DNA of 57,322 nt from Herbaspirillum sp. (lineage in GTDB: Bacteria; Pseudomonadota; Gammaproteobacteria; Burkholderiales; Burkholderiaceae_D): positions 1-57,322 of the forward strand of contig JAQGLY010000072.1 in NCBI GenBank assembly GCA_028292625.1, given 5' to 3'. Numbering within the stretch: the first letter of the stretch is position 1; the number at the start of each line of letters is the position of its first letter. The notes under the pieces are model-generated. The model made no database searches, was not told the DNA's origin, and saw only the letters and a program-made list of their open reading frames with translations. Below are positions 44,755-54,081 of this stretch, in pieces. The position numbers and the translations under genes are program-made.

Positions 44755-46140
44755 ATGAAGCAGTTACAACAAGCAAATGTCGACGAGTTCAGAGCCCACT
44801 TCCGGGGCGAGGTGCTTCTTCCTGGCAACGCGGTTTACGATGAGGTGCGTCAGATCTGGAACGCCATGATCGACCGCAGGCCCGCGCTGATCGCCCGCTG
44901 CACCTCGCCGGAGGATGTCGTTCAAGCGGTCGAGTTCGCGCGCAAGTACGAGCTCCTAGTCTCGATCCGAGGGGGCGGACATAATATTGCGGGCAATGCG
45001 GTCTGCGACGGCGGCCTCATGATCGATCTCTCGTTGATGAAGCGCGTCCAGGTGGATCCGAATGTCCGCCGGGCGACTGTGGAGCCCGGTTGCACCCTCG
45101 CCGATTTCGATAAGGCCGCGCAGGCGCACGGCCTCGCCACGCCGTTGGGCATCAACTCGACTACGGGCGTGGCCGGCCTGACGCTCGGAGGCGGCTTCGG
45201 CTGGCTGAGCCGGAAGTACGGTATGACTGTTGACAACCTTCTGTCCGCAGATGTCGTCACGGCGGATGGCAGCCAGGTGCGCGCCAGCGAAGCGGAAAAC
45301 GCCGACCTCTTCTAGGGGCTGCGTGGTGGCGGTGGGAACTTCGGTATTGTCACCAGCTTCCAGTTCCTGCTCCATCCGGTCGGGCCGGACGTGCTGAGTG
45401 GGCTTATCGTCTTCCCATTTGACCAAGCGAAGTCCGTGCTCACGCAGTTCGCCCGTTTCACCAAGACAATGCCGGACGAGCTCAACGTCTGGATGGTGAC
45501 GCGGAAGGCACCCCCGCTGCCCTTCCTGCCCGCGAACGTTCACGGCAAAGAAATCGTCGCACTTGCACTGTGCTATGCGGGTGATCCCGCGGAGGGTATG
45601 AAGCTGATCGAGCCGCTGCGCGGATTCGGCACGGCGCACGGCGAGCACATCGGCGTGCAGCCGTACTCCGCCTGGCAGCAAGCCTTCGATCCACTCTTGG
45701 CACCGGGTGCGCGAAACTACTGGAAGTCGCACAACTTCTCGCAGCTCAACGACGACGCAATCGACGTCATCCTTGAATTCGCCGCCAAGCTGCCATCGCC
45801 ACAGTGCGAGATCTTCATCGGCACGATTGGAGGCCAGACCGCGCGCGTTGCGCCCGGGACCATGGCCTATTCAAGCCGGGATGCCAATTACGTGATGAAC
45901 GTACACGGACGCTGGGAGTCGTCTGCCGAGGACCAGCGCTGCATCGCCTGGGCGCGCGAGTTCTTCGCCAAGTCGCAGCCGTTCGCCAGCGGCGGTGCGT
46001 ACATCAACTTCCTCACCCAAGACGAGACCGACCGCATCGTGTTCGCCTATGGTGCGACGTACAACCAACTCGTAGAGCTCAAGAAAAAATACGACCCGAC
46101 CAACTTCTTCCGGATGAACCAGAACATCAAGCCGGTCTGA
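44755..46140 (+). pseudogene. FAD-linked (PCMH/BBE) oxidoreductase interrupted by an amber codon
   Basis: A 461-codon gene of the 6-hydroxynicotine-oxidase/berberine-bridge family. The FAD domain has VSIRGGGHNIAGNAVCDGG with the His that carries 8-alpha-histidyl FAD, and GVAGLTLGGGFGWLSRKYG. The C-terminal BBE motif is FAYGATYNQLVELKKKYDPT. At 45313-45315 TAG replaces the Trp codon (TGG) expected in the LFWGLRGGGGNFG motif, and the frame continues intact on both sides. A strong AAGGGAGG precedes the ATG. The remainder is undamaged, so the mutation is recent or the codon is read through. Confidence 0.88.
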
Positions 46141-46153
46141 GTGGACATCATGC

Positions 46154-46190
46154 GCCTAACAATGGCATGCAGCGGGCGCCGTTACGAGCC
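46154..46190 (+). repeat. Left half of an integron-type attC site
   Basis: GCCTAACAATGGCATGCAGC (46154-46173), followed by GGGCG, fits the R''-L'' half (RYYYAAC plus spacer) of attC sites of the GCCTAACAATTGGATGCAGC type. The matching right half ending in GTTRRRY is absent. It begins 13 nt after the stop codon of the FAD oxidase gene, suggesting that gene came in as a cassette and the site was later truncated. Confidence 0.5.
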
Positions 46191-46245
46191 ACCCCCTCTT
46201 ATTTTCCATAAAGCTACAGAGGATGGTGGTGCCGTGGTACGAAGA

Positions 46246-46713
46246 TCATTTCACCGGAAGCGGTTGATTAGCCGGGACTGGAACGGCAGTGACGCTGTTT
46301 TTGGGGCTGCCCTCGATCAGCCGGTCGGAGTATACAAGATAGACCAGCGTATTACGCTTTTTGTCAGCCATGCGCACCACCCGCACATGCTTGAACAGAA
46401 ACGAGGACCGTTCCGAAAACACTTCTTCCTCACGCGGGAAGGTGCCGATAAAAGCGATCGGTCCCACTTGGCGGCACGCCACCGAAGCATCGGACGTGTC
46501 CTCGGCAATGCCAAGGCTGCCCTTGACGCCACCGGTTTTCGCATGCGACAGATAGCAGGACACGCCATTCACCTTGGGATCGTCAAATACGTCAACGACG
46601 ATCTTATTATTTGCGCCAACCCATCGGAAAGTGGTCGACACATCGCCGACGGTTTCTGCATGTATGTTCAATGCGGCGACAGTCAAGGTAGCGAATGCGA
46701 ACAGGTTTTTCAT
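46246..46713 (-). CDS. creA: CreA-family periplasmic protein
   Basis: A protein of about 155 residues with an N-terminal signal (NLFAFATLTVAALNIHAET). The family features are visible as VVDVFDDPKVNGVSCYLSHA and SLGIAEDTSDASVACRQVG, with two conserved cysteines. The function of CreA is unknown. Two ATGs lie 6 nt apart; the inner one (46713) has better spacing to AAGGA. It stands alone between the degraded FAD gene and an MFS transporter. Confidence 0.88.
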   Translation of the reverse strand: MKNLFAFATLTVAALNIHAETVGDVSTTFRWVGANNKIVVDVFDDPKVNGVSCYLSHAKTGGVKGSLGIAEDTSDASVACRQVGPIAFIGTFPREEEVFSERSSFLFKHVRVVRMADKKRNTLVYLVYSDRLIEGSPKNSVTAVPVPANQPLPVK

Positions 46714-46784
46714 CGCCATGTCCTTTTCGACCAGGGCGTCGGCAGTATCCGCAAGCCCGGGTCGTGAACCAGCGCGGCTTCGCG

Positions 46785-48089
46785 CTAGCGGTTAACCAGT
46801 GCGCGCGGCTGCAGCAACGCCAGCAACGCGCCCAGCACCAATGCCCCGGCAACGAAATACATCCCCGCATTGGTGCTGCCGGTCACGTCTTTCAACCAGC
46901 CGATAATCGATGGACTGACGAAGCCGGCAAGATTGCCGACAGAGTTGATCAGGCCGATGCCGGCGGCCGCCGCGACGCCGCTCAGGATGGCGCTGGGATA
47001 CGTCCAGAACACCGGCATGGTCGACAACATGCCGGCAGTGCCGAGCGACAGCGCGCATAACGCCAGCGTCACATTGTCGCCATATACCGTACTCAAAAAC
47101 AGACCGAGGCCGCCCAGCGCGCTCGCAATGGCAAAGTGCCAGCGGCGTTCGCGCATGCGGTCGGCGCTGCGCGCAACCAGCAATGTGGCGATCACGCCGC
47201 AAGCATAGGGAATCGCCGTCAGCATGCCGACATCCATCGCATTCTTGACGCCGGACGCCTTCACCAGCGTCGGCAGATAGAAGCTGATGCCATACAGGCC
47301 CATCATGCAGCAGAAATAGATCGCGGCCATCAGCCACACTTTAGGATCGGAAAACGCGCTTGCGACGGATTGGCCTTTGTTTCTGCCGCTGTCATTCGCG
47401 ATGTTTTTAGCCAGAAGCTCTTTTTCGCTATCGGACAGCCATTTCGACGTGCGGATGTTGTTCGGCAAATAGAGCAGGGTCAGCAGGCCGAGCGCCAACG
47501 ATGGAATGGCTTCCAGCAGGAACAGCCATTGCCAGCCGTTCCAGCCGTGCATTCCGGCAAAGTGCGTCATGATCCATCCCGAGAACGGGCCGCCGACCAC
47601 GCCGGCAATCGGGATGCCGATCATGAACAGCGCATTCATGCGGCCGCGCCGGGCGGCGGGAAACCAGTAAGTCAGATACAGGACGATGCCCGGGAAGAAG
47701 CCGGCCTCCGCAACGCCGAGTAAAAAGCGTACGAAATAAAACATGGCCGGCGTGGTCACAAACATTGTGGCGGCCGACAGCACGGCCCACGTGATCATGA
47801 TGCGGGCGATCCAGACCCGGGCGCCGACGCGATGCATGATGATATTGCTCGGTACTTCAAACAGGAAATAGCCGATAAAGAAGATACCGGCGCCGAGACC
47901 GTAAACGGTCTCGCTGAATTTCAGGTCGCTCAGCATCTGCAGCTTGGCAAAGCCGACGTTGACGCGGTCGAGGTACGCGGCGACATAACAAATGAACAGG
48001 AAAGGCATCAAGCGCCATGCGACTTTGGCGTAAATGCTGTTTTCCAGCGTCTCAGAATTGCTTGTAATGCTCGGATGAATCGCGCTCAT
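46785..48089 (-). CDS. MFS transporter, anion:cation symporter type
   Basis: A 434-residue protein with twelve predicted helices. The ACS-family start WRLMPFLFICYVAAYLDRVN, GVAEAGFFPGIVLYLTYWFP between helices 4 and 5, and the long central loop all fit. Members carry organic anions such as tartrate, phthalate or hydroxyphenylacetate. It lies near, but is separated by relic sequence from, the Rieske oxygenase cluster, so it may be a second uptake system for it. Confidence 0.9.
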   Translation of the reverse strand: MSAIHPSITSNSETLENSIYAKVAWRLMPFLFICYVAAYLDRVNVGFAKLQMLSDLKFSETVYGLGAGIFFIGYFLFEVPSNIIMHRVGARVWIARIMITWAVLSAATMFVTTPAMFYFVRFLLGVAEAGFFPGIVLYLTYWFPAARRGRMNALFMIGIPIAGVVGGPFSGWIMTHFAGMHGWNGWQWLFLLEAIPSLALGLLTLLYLPNNIRTSKWLSDSEKELLAKNIANDSGRNKGQSVASAFSDPKVWLMAAIYFCCMMGLYGISFYLPTLVKASGVKNAMDVGMLTAIPYACGVIATLLVARSADRMRERRWHFAIASALGGLGLFLSTVYGDNVTLALCALSLGTAGMLSTMPVFWTYPSAILSGVAAAAGIGLINSVGNLAGFVSPSIIGWLKDVTGSTNAGMYFVAGALVLGALLALLQPRALVNR

Positions 48090-48543
48090 GTCTCTTGTTT
48101 ACTTTAATTTAATATGTAATTCGGAATGTAAAGAATCTAGTAAAAGCCGTTCCCTTTGGATATTAGCACTGGCCCGCCACATGCATAGTTGCAAATTTTT
48201 CATGAAACGGCGGCCCCGGGGGGTGGTACAGAAACTATCCGATAAAGATAGCATTTATTCCGGTGGCATCAAATGCTTACCAAAAAAATGCACCATCAGC
48301 GTAGCGCCCAGCTTCGGCTTCTCCATGCCGAGGCCCTGACGCTGGAACAGTTGAGCGAATTTTGGCGATATGGTTTCGTGCTGACGTGGCTGGCAATCCA
48401 TTTCGTCAGCAGCCCGCGCCCTGTTGCAGGATCGGCTGGCACAGACTCTGACGCGGGGGCCGCCCCCGCAGATCCCTGCGGACCTGTTGAGCCATGCCTG
48501 AGTGCATGCGCCGACGCACCTGCAGAAGCGGGCCGGTAGTGAA
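48090..48543. pseudogene. 454-nt mosaic of regulator gene fragments
   Basis: There is no intact gene. 48329-48352 (containing CTGGAACAGTTGAGCGAA) is nearly identical to part of the AraC pseudogene at about 38104-38127, and 48455-48512 matches the LysR gene at 43043-43102 with a few substitutions and two small indels. The interval therefore looks like relics of an AraC-type and a LysR-type gene fused by deletion. Confidence 0.6.
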
Positions 48544-49800
48544 TTAATTCGCTACGGCATTCCTCGGTGTGCGCAAGAAAAGCAGAATGATCGCCGCGAC
48601 AACCGGACCGGTTGCCAGCGTGACAAGCGCCAACGAAAACGATTTTGTCTGGCCATAAACCAGTCCGACCATCAACGGCGACATCGCACTACCCAGTTGC
48701 CAGACGGCGTTGGTCAGACCAGCCGCCGCACCTGCCGATTTGCTGCCCGATGCATTGGTGATTTCAGCCATCAAGAGCGGGGTATAGCCGAAAGCAAACG
48801 CACCAAGGATGGGGGCGATCAGATAGAACTGGGCCGTTGTCGAGCACTGGCCAAATACCACCAACAATATGGCAAAGCCCGCAAGGCACGCTATGGACAT
48901 GGGATTACGCAGCCGAGTGTTCAGGTCCGATATCCAGCCCAGTGTGGGCTTCGCCAGCACGGCGCCCACGCCAAACCAGGCGGCGATGGATCCGGCAACG
49001 ATAGGGGAAATGCCGTACTGCTTGGTCATCAGCGCATTGCTCCATGCGCCATATCCGACCGTCCCCCAGAGCCCGCCGAAGCCTGCGAAGGCTAATAGGA
49101 TCAGATTGCGGTTCTTCATCAGATCGCGTATTTCGGCGCGGGTAATGGAGACATAGGGCACGCGCAAGGGACTGTCGCGTAGCAAAAGGAAGGAGACGAT
49201 TGCCCAACACAGCGTGATACCGCCCAATATGCGGAACGCAATCTCCCAGCCATATTGCTGCGACATCAGCGGCACGGTCGCATTCGCAATCACCACCGCC
49301 AGTGACGTCGCTGTCGTGTAGATCCCCATTGCCCGGCCTTTTTCCTTGCCAAACCAGGCGGTCAGTATCTTTACTCCGGCCGAATAGTCGGCGCCTGCCG
49401 CCACTCCCATCGCCAGTTGGATCGCCACCCCGCTTGTTAAAGAATGCGTATAACTGAAACAAAAGGTCGCAATCCCAAGCGGAACCAGCGCAAAGGTCAT
49501 GGTAAGCCGCCCGCCGAATGTGTCCGTGAGAAAGCCGCCCACCACATTCGCTACGACGTAACCTATATAAAAGGCGGTGATGAACGCGCCCAACATGCTC
49601 AAGGACAATCCCAGTGAATGGCCCACCGGTGCCGCAACGGTACTCCACGCCACCCGGTCAATATAGCTCAGCAGAAAAGCGGCCCACGTCACGAACAGCA
49701 CGACCCAGCGATAGGCCGGAGGGGTGTCCGCGTCAGGCCGTTTTGCCGCAAAGGCTCGGGCTTCGACGGCAGTCGCCGTCAGTTTGGTGCTTGTCTCCAT
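48544..49800 (-). CDS. MFS transporter, probably for the aromatic substrate
   Basis: A 418-residue transporter with twelve helices. The start at METSTKLTATAV has AGGATG upstream. MFS motif A-like residues are in GGFLTDTFGGRLTMTF, and WVVLFVTWAAFLLSYIDRVAW begins helix 1, as in organic-anion transporters of the ACS/phthalate permease type. It is the last gene of the Rieske oxygenase-SDR-reductase run (70 nt behind the reductase) and so is the best candidate for substrate uptake. Confidence 0.88.
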   Translation of the reverse strand: METSTKLTATAVEARAFAAKRPDADTPPAYRWVVLFVTWAAFLLSYIDRVAWSTVAAPVGHSLGLSLSMLGAFITAFYIGYVVANVVGGFLTDTFGGRLTMTFALVPLGIATFCFSYTHSLTSGVAIQLAMGVAAGADYSAGVKILTAWFGKEKGRAMGIYTTATSLAVVIANATVPLMSQQYGWEIAFRILGGITLCWAIVSFLLLRDSPLRVPYVSITRAEIRDLMKNRNLILLAFAGFGGLWGTVGYGAWSNALMTKQYGISPIVAGSIAAWFGVGAVLAKPTLGWISDLNTRLRNPMSIACLAGFAILLVVFGQCSTTAQFYLIAPILGAFAFGYTPLLMAEITNASGSKSAGAAAGLTNAVWQLGSAMSPLMVGLVYGQTKSFSLALVTLATGPVVAAIILLFLRTPRNAVAN

Positions 49801-49870
49801 TATGATCATCCTTGATGCCACATGTCTTTGTGGCTTTATCTTGCAGATTTATATTCGGCGCTCCGTCATC

Positions 49871-50851
49871 TCACATGTCTAGAATAAGCGGCCCCCGTTT
49901 GCAACTTGATACACACACCATCATGGTTTTGTTTGCCGCGCGCTCGGCTTTGTTAAGGATGCTGTCCCGGTGATCTACTTCGCCGGCCAGCACCTTGGTT
50001 TCGCAAGCGCCGCACACCCCTTCTCTGCAACTATAGTCGTGAGCCACGCCTGCATCGAGCAAGGCATCGAGCAATGAGCCGCCGGCGGGTACCTGGATGG
50101 TCACTCCGCTGCGGCTAAGCTCGACGCTGTAGCCTGTGTCGGGCGTTACGGCGTTCGCCCGGATCGGTGCTGGAGCGAAACGCTCGACATGGCTGTTGGC
50201 GTACCCGAGTTCTTCACATGCCTGCTCGAACGCATCGAGCATGGGTCCCGGTCCGCAGCAGTAAAGGTGGGTATCGGCCGGACGGCCCGCGAGCAACTGC
50301 TTGAGATTGGGAGGGCCGCTGCGTTCTTCATCAAAGTGCCACGACACCCGAATCTCCGCCGCATCGGCGACCGCGCTGATCTGTTCCGCAAACGCGGCTT
50401 CCCTGCGAGATCGCGCGCAATAAATAAATTCGACCGGCTTGCCCAAACTGGCCAAGCGGTCGAGCATGCTTAAAAGCGGTGTCACTCCGATACCGCCGGC
50501 CAGGAGCACGGTGCGAACGGCATCTTCGCGCAGGGCGAAATTATTGCGCGGCGCAGAGATCGGAACCGTCATCCCTGCCCGAAGCTGCTCATGAATGTAG
50601 CGTGAGCCGCCCCGGCTGTTTCGGTCATTGAGTACGGCGATCACATACCGGTGGCCATCCGTGGAAGGATTGAGCAAGGAGTAGCTACGCATCAGCCCGT
50701 TGGGCAAATGCAAGTCGATGTGCGCGCCAGGGGTAAAGGATGGCAAAGGCGGCGCAGCTTCGACAGGGCGCAGTTCGACGCTAATGACGCCGTCCGCCTC
50801 GTCGCGCATGCTGTGGACCAGAGTAGTGAGGGTAGGACAAGGCATGCTCAT
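49871..50851 (-). CDS. Phthalate-dioxygenase-reductase-type ferredoxin reductase (VanB-like)
   Basis: A 326-residue protein. An FMN/NAD reductase domain with RSYSLLNPSTDGHRYV and LLAGGIGVTPLLSML is followed by a C-terminal plant-type [2Fe-2S] domain with YSCREGVCGACETKVLAG and the fourth Cys in MMVCVSSC. Domain order FMN-NAD-2Fe2S is that of class IA oxygenase reductases. The start at 50851 (MSMPCPTLTTLVH) is chosen; a GTG at 50920 overlapping the SDR stop is possible. It passes electrons from NADH to the Rieske oxygenase encoded two genes upstream. Confidence 0.9.
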   Translation of the reverse strand: MSMPCPTLTTLVHSMRDEADGVISVELRPVEAAPPLPSFTPGAHIDLHLPNGLMRSYSLLNPSTDGHRYVIAVLNDRNSRGGSRYIHEQLRAGMTVPISAPRNNFALREDAVRTVLLAGGIGVTPLLSMLDRLASLGKPVEFIYCARSRREAAFAEQISAVADAAEIRVSWHFDEERSGPPNLKQLLAGRPADTHLYCCGPGPMLDAFEQACEELGYANSHVERFAPAPIRANAVTPDTGYSVELSRSGVTIQVPAGGSLLDALLDAGVAHDYSCREGVCGACETKVLAGEVDHRDSILNKAERAANKTMMVCVSSCKRGPLILDM

Positions 50852-50916
50852 GGCTTTCACGTATCTCGATTGTAGAAAAGTCGACGCCGGCATCCGGGCA
50901 AGGCGGCGCAAATGGT

Positions 50917-51690
50917 TCACATGATGTGCAAGCCACCATCAACCATCACAGTGGTGCCTGTCATGAACGACGCTTCGCCGGACGCCAGCCAGAGCACCGG
51001 ATAAGCCACCTCCTCAACCGTTGCCCAGCGGCGCAGCAAGGACGTGTCCTGTCGCTCGCTCATCAATTGCTCAACGCTCTTCCCGCCCGCCTTGGCTTTC
51101 GCGAGCTGGAAATCGGTCAGTGTCGCTCCCGGGCAGACGGCATTGACCCGGATGCCATGGGACGCTTCTTCGTGCGCCAGCGTGCGGGTCAACGCAAGTT
51201 GTGCCGCCTTCGTCGCATCATAGAGCCCCATGCCCTTGCGGCCGGTCACCGCGTAGCAGGAAGAAATGTTGACGATACTGCCGCTTCCCGACAGACGCAG
51301 CTGCGGCAGCGCGACGCGGCAGTAATTGGCTGCGCCGAACAGATTGACCGCGGTCATGGTTTGCCACTCCTCCAAAGTCGCTTCGGAGGCGGGCGAGTAA
51401 TTACGCATAGCGGCGTTATTGACGAGAATGTCCAGAGTGCGGTGCATTTCCACTGCTTGCCGCACAGCTGCCTCGGCCAATGCCTTGTCCGTCACATTAG
51501 CGACGAAGTGTGTCACCTTCGCGGACGGCAGCTGAGCACGAATCGCCGCCACGGTTTGCTCCAGCGCCTGCGCATCGGTATCGACCAAGGTCACCGCTGC
51601 TCCCTCCGTGCAAAACAGTAGTGCGCAGGCCTTACCGATTCCTGCCGCGCCGCCAGTGATGAGCGCTGATTTTCCAGCAAGTCTTGTCAT
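50917..51690 (-). CDS. Short-chain dehydrogenase, probable cis-dihydrodiol dehydrogenase
   Basis: A 257-residue SDR with the cofactor motif TGGAAGIG, Asp in LVDTDAQAL (NAD preference), VNNAAM, active-site Ser in NISSCYAVTG and Tyr-x3-Lys in YDATK. The ATG at 51690 is spaced suitably from AAGGAA. Between oxygenase and reductase genes, the natural role is rearomatising the cis-dihydrodiol produced by the Rieske enzyme. Related clusters often use a Gfo/Idh-type dehydrogenase for this step, so the SDR is a variation. Confidence 0.87.
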   Translation of the reverse strand: MTRLAGKSALITGGAAGIGKACALLFCTEGAAVTLVDTDAQALEQTVAAIRAQLPSAKVTHFVANVTDKALAEAAVRQAVEMHRTLDILVNNAAMRNYSPASEATLEEWQTMTAVNLFGAANYCRVALPQLRLSGSGSIVNISSCYAVTGRKGMGLYDATKAAQLALTRTLAHEEASHGIRVNAVCPGATLTDFQLAKAKAGGKSVEQLMSERQDTSLLRRWATVEEVAYPVLWLASGEASFMTGTTVMVDGGLHIM

Positions 51691-51739
51691 GATTTTCATT
51701 TCCTTCATCGGCCATGCCGCCGGCGGCATGGCTATGGGC

Positions 51740-53011
51740 TTAGATTGAGTAGACGGGATGCACGCGACTATCGGCAAGATGTTCCTTCGCCCATTCGGTC
51801 GGATCGGCCGCGTGATCGAGCAAGACGCCGGCGGCCCGCACATGCTGCGCGGAGACAGATAACGCTGGCGGCTCTATCCCCTGCTCGAGTCCCAATACCG
51901 CCTCATGCAGCATCCGGCGCGCCATCACGATTGCCTTGTCGGTTGGAAGCAGGCGTTCCGCCTCGTGGTTCTGGATCGCACCCATGCTTTCCTGCAGCGA
52001 TGCGTCCTGCATGGCAAAGCCGACGATGCCGCTATAGGCACGCTTATCTTTCTGAGCCTGACGATCCATCAGGTAATCGTTATCCTTGTTGGCTTTTGGC
52101 CGGAAGGTGCCGGGCTCATATTCGCAATGGATGCCTTTCCCTTGTTCTAGTTCGCGGCGTTCCTGTTCCGACAGCGGCTTGTCTGGATGGAAGTTGATGG
52201 CCCAGGACCAGCAGTTGTAATCGTCGATCGGGACCCAGACATGTCCGGCCAGGGAATGTTGGCCGAACGGCGGGATCAGCGTAAACCATGGGAACAGCCA
52301 CTGCGTGATTCGCCAGTAATAGGAATCGGATTCGCCGTTGCGCCGGCCAAACAAGGTCAGCCCGAACGGCTGCTTCTCGATCTCGAAAATCACATTGCCG
52401 TCGGCCTTGATGTAATCCAGCGCCTTGGTGTCCTTGTGCATTGGGTCGTGATCGACCTCATAGCGATGTACATAAGAAACATGGGCGGTATCGATTCCGC
52501 CTTCCATCGCCTGCAAATAATTGCACTCCTGCACGCGTTTCGAAATAAAGACGTGGCTTGGCGGCAGAGTGGCCCATTCCAGCTCGGGAGGTTCGGGCAT
52601 TTTTTCAACCGGACCCATATATGCCCATAAGAGCCCGCCACGTTCGATACATGGATACGATTTGATGTCCATCCGAGCGCAGGACTGCGGGGCCGATGGC
52701 ACATCGACGCATTTGCCGTTGCGATCGAATTTCACGCCGTGATAAGCGCAGCGGATGCCATTTTCTTCATTGCGGCCGAAATACAGAGAGACGCCTCGAT
52801 GTGAGCAGAACTCATCGATCAGCCCAGGACGCCCTTCGCTGTCACGAAATGCGAGTAGCTTTTCGCCCAGAATTTGCACCCGCACTTGCGAACCATCCGG
52901 CTCCGCGATTTCGCTCGACATCAATATTGGCACCCAGTAACGGCGCATCAGATTGCCCATGGGGGTGTCCCGGCCGGTACGCACTAGCGTTTCCGAGGTT
53001 TCCTTGTTCAT
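51740..53011 (-). CDS. Rieske non-haem iron aromatic ring-hydroxylating oxygenase, phthalate-4,5-dioxygenase-like
   Basis: A 423-residue oxygenase component. The Rieske [2Fe-2S] site is Cys69-His71 and Cys88-His91 (FCSHRGVSLYFG; CAYHGVKFD). The catalytic Fe(II) site is Asp175, His178, His183 (GGIDTAHVSYVHR). No beta-subunit gene is adjacent, which fits the homo-oligomeric phthalate-type class. GGAGAA precedes the ATG. It is first in the run oxygenase-SDR-reductase-MFS. Substrates of relatives are carboxylated aromatics (phthalate, isophthalate, 3-chlorobenzoate, vanillate); the exact one is unknown. A product such as protocatechuate would feed the pca genes. Confidence 0.92.
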   Translation of the reverse strand: MNKETSETLVRTGRDTPMGNLMRRYWVPILMSSEIAEPDGSQVRVQILGEKLLAFRDSEGRPGLIDEFCSHRGVSLYFGRNEENGIRCAYHGVKFDRNGKCVDVPSAPQSCARMDIKSYPCIERGGLLWAYMGPVEKMPEPPELEWATLPPSHVFISKRVQECNYLQAMEGGIDTAHVSYVHRYEVDHDPMHKDTKALDYIKADGNVIFEIEKQPFGLTLFGRRNGESDSYYWRITQWLFPWFTLIPPFGQHSLAGHVWVPIDDYNCWSWAINFHPDKPLSEQERRELEQGKGIHCEYEPGTFRPKANKDNDYLMDRQAQKDKRAYSGIVGFAMQDASLQESMGAIQNHEAERLLPTDKAIVMARRMLHEAVLGLEQGIEPPALSVSAQHVRAAGVLLDHAADPTEWAKEHLADSRVHPVYSI

Positions 53012-53316
53012 TACTGTTCTCCGTGAAAAATAGTTTCATGTCTCTAGTTTTATGCCCCTCTTGTGTCCGCCTGAAGAGACTGTTATCCGCGAGGTGAGAT
53101 TTGTATTCAGTATATTTGGCTAGAGCGCGATGTCAATATCTTTCGCAAAAAAATAAAACAGCTGTCCGCCTGATGGACAAAATCAGTGGGCGTGCGGTAA
53201 AATTACGGCGTTTGCAAAGTAAAGACTGCTATCGCTGCCGTGCTGGTTGGCGTGAACGAATGACGACCGTCCAGAACCTATCGGGGCGGCAGTCGGTTTA
53301 ATTAAGGGGGAGCGAA
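53012..53316. promoter_or_regulatory. Divergent control region of the oxygenase operon with a candidate IclR operator
   Basis: A 305-nt AT-richer gap between the oxygenase and its IclR gene. TGTCC (53163-53167) and GGACA (53175-53179) form a short inverted repeat with a 7-nt spacer. A further TGTCCGCCTGA copy lies at about 53063-53073, so the half-site occurs twice. This is the best candidate for regulator binding; promoters were not resolved. Confidence 0.45.
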
Positions 53317-54081
53317 TTGGAAATTGAAAAATCTAGCGACAGCGTGCGTGCTGTCAACCGGGCATTGAATATCCTGATGGCATTCACTGCCACGGATTAC
53401 GAGCTGACGGCGGGTGATCTCCTCAAGCGAGTCGATCTTAGTCGCCCGACTCTGTACCGGCTCCTGTCCACGCTGGAACAGAGCCAATTCCTCATCTCGG
53501 AGGGTGAGCCTCAAAAATTCCGCCTCGGCCCATCAGTGGCTCATCTGGCGCATGTCTGGACCGCCAGTCTTGATATAAACGAAATTGCCCAGCCAATGAT
53601 GCGCCGTATTTGGGAAACAACGGGCGAAACGGTCGCATTGTTCGTGCCTCAGGGCGCCGACCGTCTGTGTGTCGCGGAAATTCCCAGCCTGCAACCGTTA
53701 AGTTTCAAACGAGGAGTTGGGTACAAGGAGCGGCTTGCACTAGGCGCCAGCGGCCGCGCCATCCTGGCATTTGGAGATCAGGACCCGGTTCAGATTAAGG
53801 GATTGATTCAAGGGATAAAAATAAGCCTTACCGAATACGAAAAGGAACTTGGGCTGACCAGACAACGCGGCTACGCAATTAGCCGTGAGGAACTCATCGC
53901 AGGAGCGGTAGCGATTGCAGCTCCGTTTTTCAGTGGAAACGGTCAAGCTGCGGGCTCAATCGGCGTCTTTGGTCCCACTGTCAGAATGAATGAAGAAAGA
54001 ATCGATCAATTGGGTACGCTGCTAAAACGCGAGAGTGAACATCTTTCTAAAGCGCTGGGGTTTTCCGGCGCAACTAACTAA
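53317..54081 (+). CDS. IclR-family regulator of the oxygenase cluster
   Basis: A 254-residue protein. The winged helix-turn-helix (about 8-70) contains LTAGDLLKRVDLSRPTLYRL, and the effector domain has ETTGETVALFVPQGADRLCV and LGASGRAILAF. The start is TTG at 53317, supported by a strong AAGGGGGAG 5 nt upstream and by the absence of an ATG in place. It is divergent from the oxygenase operon. Its stop overlaps the next, convergent gene by 8 nt. It is the third IclR regulator in the window. Confidence 0.9.
   Translation: MEIEKSSDSVRAVNRALNILMAFTATDYELTAGDLLKRVDLSRPTLYRLLSTLEQSQFLISEGEPQKFRLGPSVAHLAHVWTASLDINEIAQPMMRRIWETTGETVALFVPQGADRLCVAEIPSLQPLSFKRGVGYKERLALGASGRAILAFGDQDPVQIKGLIQGIKISLTEYEKELGLTRQRGYAISREELIAGAVAIAAPFFSGNGQAAGSIGVFGPTVRMNEERIDQLGTLLKRESEHLSKALGFSGATN

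Noticed and set aside
53101..53301. A 66-residue plus-strand ORF before the IclR gene
   Set aside because: It has no ribosome binding site, odd composition, and lies across the promoter/operator region.
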